Source: Pseudomonadota bacterium
GTDB lineage: Bacteria; Desulfobacterota; Syntrophobacteria; Syntrophobacterales; Syntrophobacteraceae
Direction of reading: 5' to 3'
DNA: 7,101 bases
NCBI GenBank assembly: GCA_023442755.1
Contig: JAEZXS010000059.1
Coordinates: 1 to 7,101 of the forward strand
Under the pieces are notes generated by a model. The model saw nothing but the letters and a program-made list of their open reading frames with translations. It made no database searches and was not told the origin of the DNA. Below are positions 5,598-7,101 of the stretch, in pieces (within the stretch, counting starts at the first letter, position 1; each line of letters begins with the position of its first letter). Position numbers and translations under genes: made by a program.

Positions 5598-6254
5598 GGC
5601 ATGCGCGATACAATCCCCGTGGCGCTTGGCGTCATTCCATTCGGAATCACTTACGGCGTCGTCGGTCCGACCGTAGGACTCACCGCGGGGGAAACCTTGC
5701 TGATGTCGCTGCTCGTCTTTGCAGGCGCCGCCCAGTTTGTGAGCACGACCATGATCGGCATGGGCATCACGGATTTTTCCACGATCGTCTTCACTACCCT
5801 GCTGATCAATTTGAGACACCTGTTGATGGGGGCGTCCCTGAGCCCGTACATGCCCGGACTGCCGTTTCGCCGCCAGGCGCTCCTTGCTTTCGGAATGGCG
5901 GATGAAAGCTACGCAGTCACCATGGACCGCGTCCGGAGACTCGGCTACGATGATCGCTACCAACTGGGGTCCAATTCCGCGGTCTACCTCGCATGGTTTA
6001 TCTCGACCGCGGCCGGCGTTTTCCTGGGAAACTACATTCCCAATCCACTTCAATGGGGCCTGGACTTCGCCATGCCGGCAACATTTCTGGCCATGCTGAT
6101 TCCGCGCCTGGTCGATGGAAGGAGCCTGGCGGTTGCCGCCGTCGCGGCGGCCGTTGCTGTGGTTTCCGCGCTTCTGTTGCCCGGAAAATGGTACATCATA
6201 ACGGCCTGTTTTGCGGCAAGCGTTACGGGTGGCCTTCTGGAAAAGGATAACTGA
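5550..6254 (+). CDS. azlC: AzlC-family branched-chain amino acid exporter, large subunit
   Basis: A 234-aa inner-membrane protein of the AzlC/YgaZ family, the large subunit of a two-part exporter for branched-chain amino acids and analogues (B. subtilis AzlCD, E. coli YgaZH). Family landmarks in order: EFRLGMRDTIPVALGVIPFGITYG (13-36), FAGAAQF (57-63), NLRHLLMGASLSPY (87-100), DESYA (118-122), and further hydrophobic segments near 145-160, 175-186, 193-211 and 215-230. The ATG at 5550 has a GGAG at 5536-5539, ten bases away, which is rather far. Residues 1-15 lie within the dispersed repeat, so the true start may be Met18 (5601), although the FRLGMRD just before it also fits the family. The stop overlaps the azlD start by one base (TGATG), a translationally coupled pair. 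Confidence 0.95.
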   Translation: MARVLNARAIRPEFRLGMRDTIPVALGVIPFGITYGVVGPTVGLTAGETLLMSLLVFAGAAQFVSTTMIGMGITDFSTIVFTTLLINLRHLLMGASLSPYMPGLPFRRQALLAFGMADESYAVTMDRVRRLGYDDRYQLGSNSAVYLAWFISTAAGVFLGNYIPNPLQWGLDFAMPATFLAMLIPRLVDGRSLAVAAVAAAVAVVSALLLPGKWYIITACFAASVTGGLLEKDN

Positions 6255-6577
6255 TGCGCGCGGACATGCTGCCGGTAATCCTGGGAATGGCCGCGGTGAC
6301 GTTTATTACCCGCTTCGGCGCACAGGCTTTTTTCAGGAAGGCCGGCCTGCCCCCGCAGCTCGACCGCTGGCTGAAGCATGTGCCCACCGGCATCCTGACA
6401 GCCCTGATCGTGCCGTCCCTGCTCCTGCCGAACGGCAAGCTCGACATCTCACTGCATAACAACTACCTGCTGGCCGGCCTTTTTGCCGCAGTCGTCGCTC
6501 TGCGGTTCCGCAACACCGCCCTGACGATGGTCCTGGGCCTTGCCGCCGTCATCGCCCTGCGTTGGATTGGGAATTGA
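6254..6577 (+). CDS. azlD: AzlD-family branched-chain amino acid exporter, small subunit
   Basis: A 107-aa membrane protein of normal length for AzlD/YgaH, the small partner of AzlC. Hydrophobic segments lie near 5-18, 45-59, 70-84 and 89-104. Typical features are the TFITRFGAQ start of the first loop (16-24), a LDRWLKHVPTGILTALIVPSLL block (36-57), and NTALTMVLGLAAVIALRW at the end (87-104). The ATG shares its A with the azlC stop. No clear terminator follows: TGCGAA (6580-6585) and TTCGCA (6603-6608) could form a weak 6-bp stem before three T's. Confidence 0.92.
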   Translation: MRADMLPVILGMAAVTFITRFGAQAFFRKAGLPPQLDRWLKHVPTGILTALIVPSLLLPNGKLDISLHNNYLLAGLFAAVVALRFRNTALTMVLGLAAVIALRWIGN

Positions 6578-6609
6578 CCTGCGAAACGCCCTGCAGCGAG
6601 CATTCGCAT

Positions 6610-6639
6610 TTGACAAACGTTTTGAAGGAGTACTAAGTA
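6610..6639 (+). promoter_or_regulatory. Weak candidate promoter for the methyltransferase gene
   Basis: A perfect -35 hexamer TTGACA (6610-6615) stands in the azlD-methyltransferase gap. The best -10 candidate is only fair: TAAGTA (6634-6639) at an 18-bp spacer. It would give a leader of about 90 bases before ATG 6735. Supported by the -35 box and the intergenic position only. Confidence 0.25.
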
Positions 6640-6734
6640 TCTCGCGATCGCGCAAAAACGTGGCTTCGATCCACTACGGGGCTTTGGCTGTTCCCGTACG
6701 CTTTTCCTCGATTCGCTTTAAATAGGAAACAGCA

Positions 6735-7101
6735 ATGAGTACATGCCGAAAATGGACGGAACCTCTCGTCTGCAAGATAACGGACGGGTTTGTGGAAATA
6801 AATGGTGTGAAGGGGTATCTCATGTATGGGGATATCGAGATACTGACTCACTTCGCCCTGCAGATGCCACCCAATGCGCGAATTGCTGAAATCGGAAGCT
6901 TCCTTGGCCTCTCCGGCCTGCTCACGGCAAAAGCGCTTTATGGCAGCGGCAAGTATGGAGCCAGGATTTACTGTATCGATACCTGGGAGGGCTCCGACGA
7001 ACACCAGTCCATGGAAATCATACGAAATGGGACCTTTTTTGAACTTTTCAAGTCCAACATCGCCGAATCGGGCCTGTTGAACTACTTCACGCCTATCAGG
7101 C
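6735..7101 (+). CDS. Class I SAM-dependent methyltransferase, 5' part (runs off the window)
   Basis: The first 122 codons are present and the frame is open at the window end. Motif I of the SAM-binding Rossmann fold is clear: ARIAEIGSFLGLSGLLTAKAL, with E52-I-G-S-F-L-G58. The end of strand 2 carries the ribose-binding acidic residue Asp82 in IYCIDTWEG (78-86). The spacing and the DTWEG(S/D) motif resemble the Methyltransf_24 type, often found with glycan or small-molecule modification genes. The segment FFELFKSNIAESGLLNYFTPIR (102-123) is the helix and strand expected before motif III. ATG 6735 has AGGAA at 6724-6728, six bases upstream. Substrate unknown; the downstream gene context is outside the window. 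Confidence 0.85.
   Translation, partial: MSTCRKWTEPLVCKITDGFVEINGVKGYLMYGDIEILTHFALQMPPNARIAEIGSFLGLSGLLTAKALYGSGKYGARIYCIDTWEGSDEHQSMEIIRNGTFFELFKSNIAESGLLNYFTPIR

Noticed and set aside
5463..6053. 196-codon minus-strand frame
   Set aside because: Antisense of azlC; low-complexity charged composition and no family signal.
6643..6652. Perfect 10-bp palindrome CGCGATCGCG
   Set aside because: Single occurrence in a GC-rich gap, no second site or partner; it cannot be tied to a function.
1..7101. CRISPR array, tRNA, rRNA, transposase or phage genes
   Set aside because: No regularly spaced repeats, no tRNA-like cloverleaf or rRNA segments noticed, and no transposase or integrase motifs in any frame.

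Overview
The window looks like the chromosome of a GC-rich, probably anaerobic bacterium. A flavodoxin/2[4Fe-4S] ferredoxin fusion, a cysteine-rich CGGC-domain protein and a second small cysteine-rich protein point to an anaerobic, metal- and redox-rich lifestyle. A Desulfobacterota-like source is possible, but this is inference from gene content only. Genes are short, loosely spaced and mostly single; nearly everything from 1 to 5407 is on the minus strand and everything from 5550 to the end is on the plus strand.

Left part (1-2042, minus): the start of a ParE/RelE-type toxin, cut by the window edge, overlaps by 4 nt the end of its Phd/YefM-type antitoxin. A good promoter (TTGATT, 17-bp spacer, TACATT) lies upstream, with repeated GTAC-core sites between and beside its boxes that look like the autoregulatory operator. 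Then come a CGGC-domain putative metal-binding protein and an EFR1-type flavodoxin-ferredoxin fusion.

Middle (2115-3262, minus): two copies of the ribosome-rescue factor gene arfB flank a HicB-type antitoxin gene that has no visible HicA partner. The copy at 2840-3262 is intact, with GGQ and a basic tail. The copy at about 2115-2508 is dead: the GPGGQ segment is gone, there is a 1-nt frameshift and a 24-nt deletion, yet its central part remains almost identical to the intact gene.

Centre (3263-5407): a GTG-started cysteine-rich protein of 103 aa; a 47-codon reading frame resembling the end of a methyltransferase, probably a remnant; copy A of a dispersed repeat; a strong hairpin; and an HSL-family alpha/beta hydrolase. 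The 284 bases from 3263 to 3546 hold no gene I can support.

Right part (5408-7101): copy B of the repeat runs into the start of azlC. azlC and azlD form a 1-nt-overlapping pair for an AzlCD-type branched-chain amino acid exporter. After a 157-bp gap the 5' part of a class I SAM-dependent methyltransferase runs off the window.

The most unusual signal is the repeat pair at about 4205-4325 and 5473-5597. The two copies keep an 8-bp stem around an almost unchanged 14-nt loop, with base changes on both sides of the stem that preserve pairing. In copy B the 3' arm of that stem abuts the ribosome-binding site of azlC.
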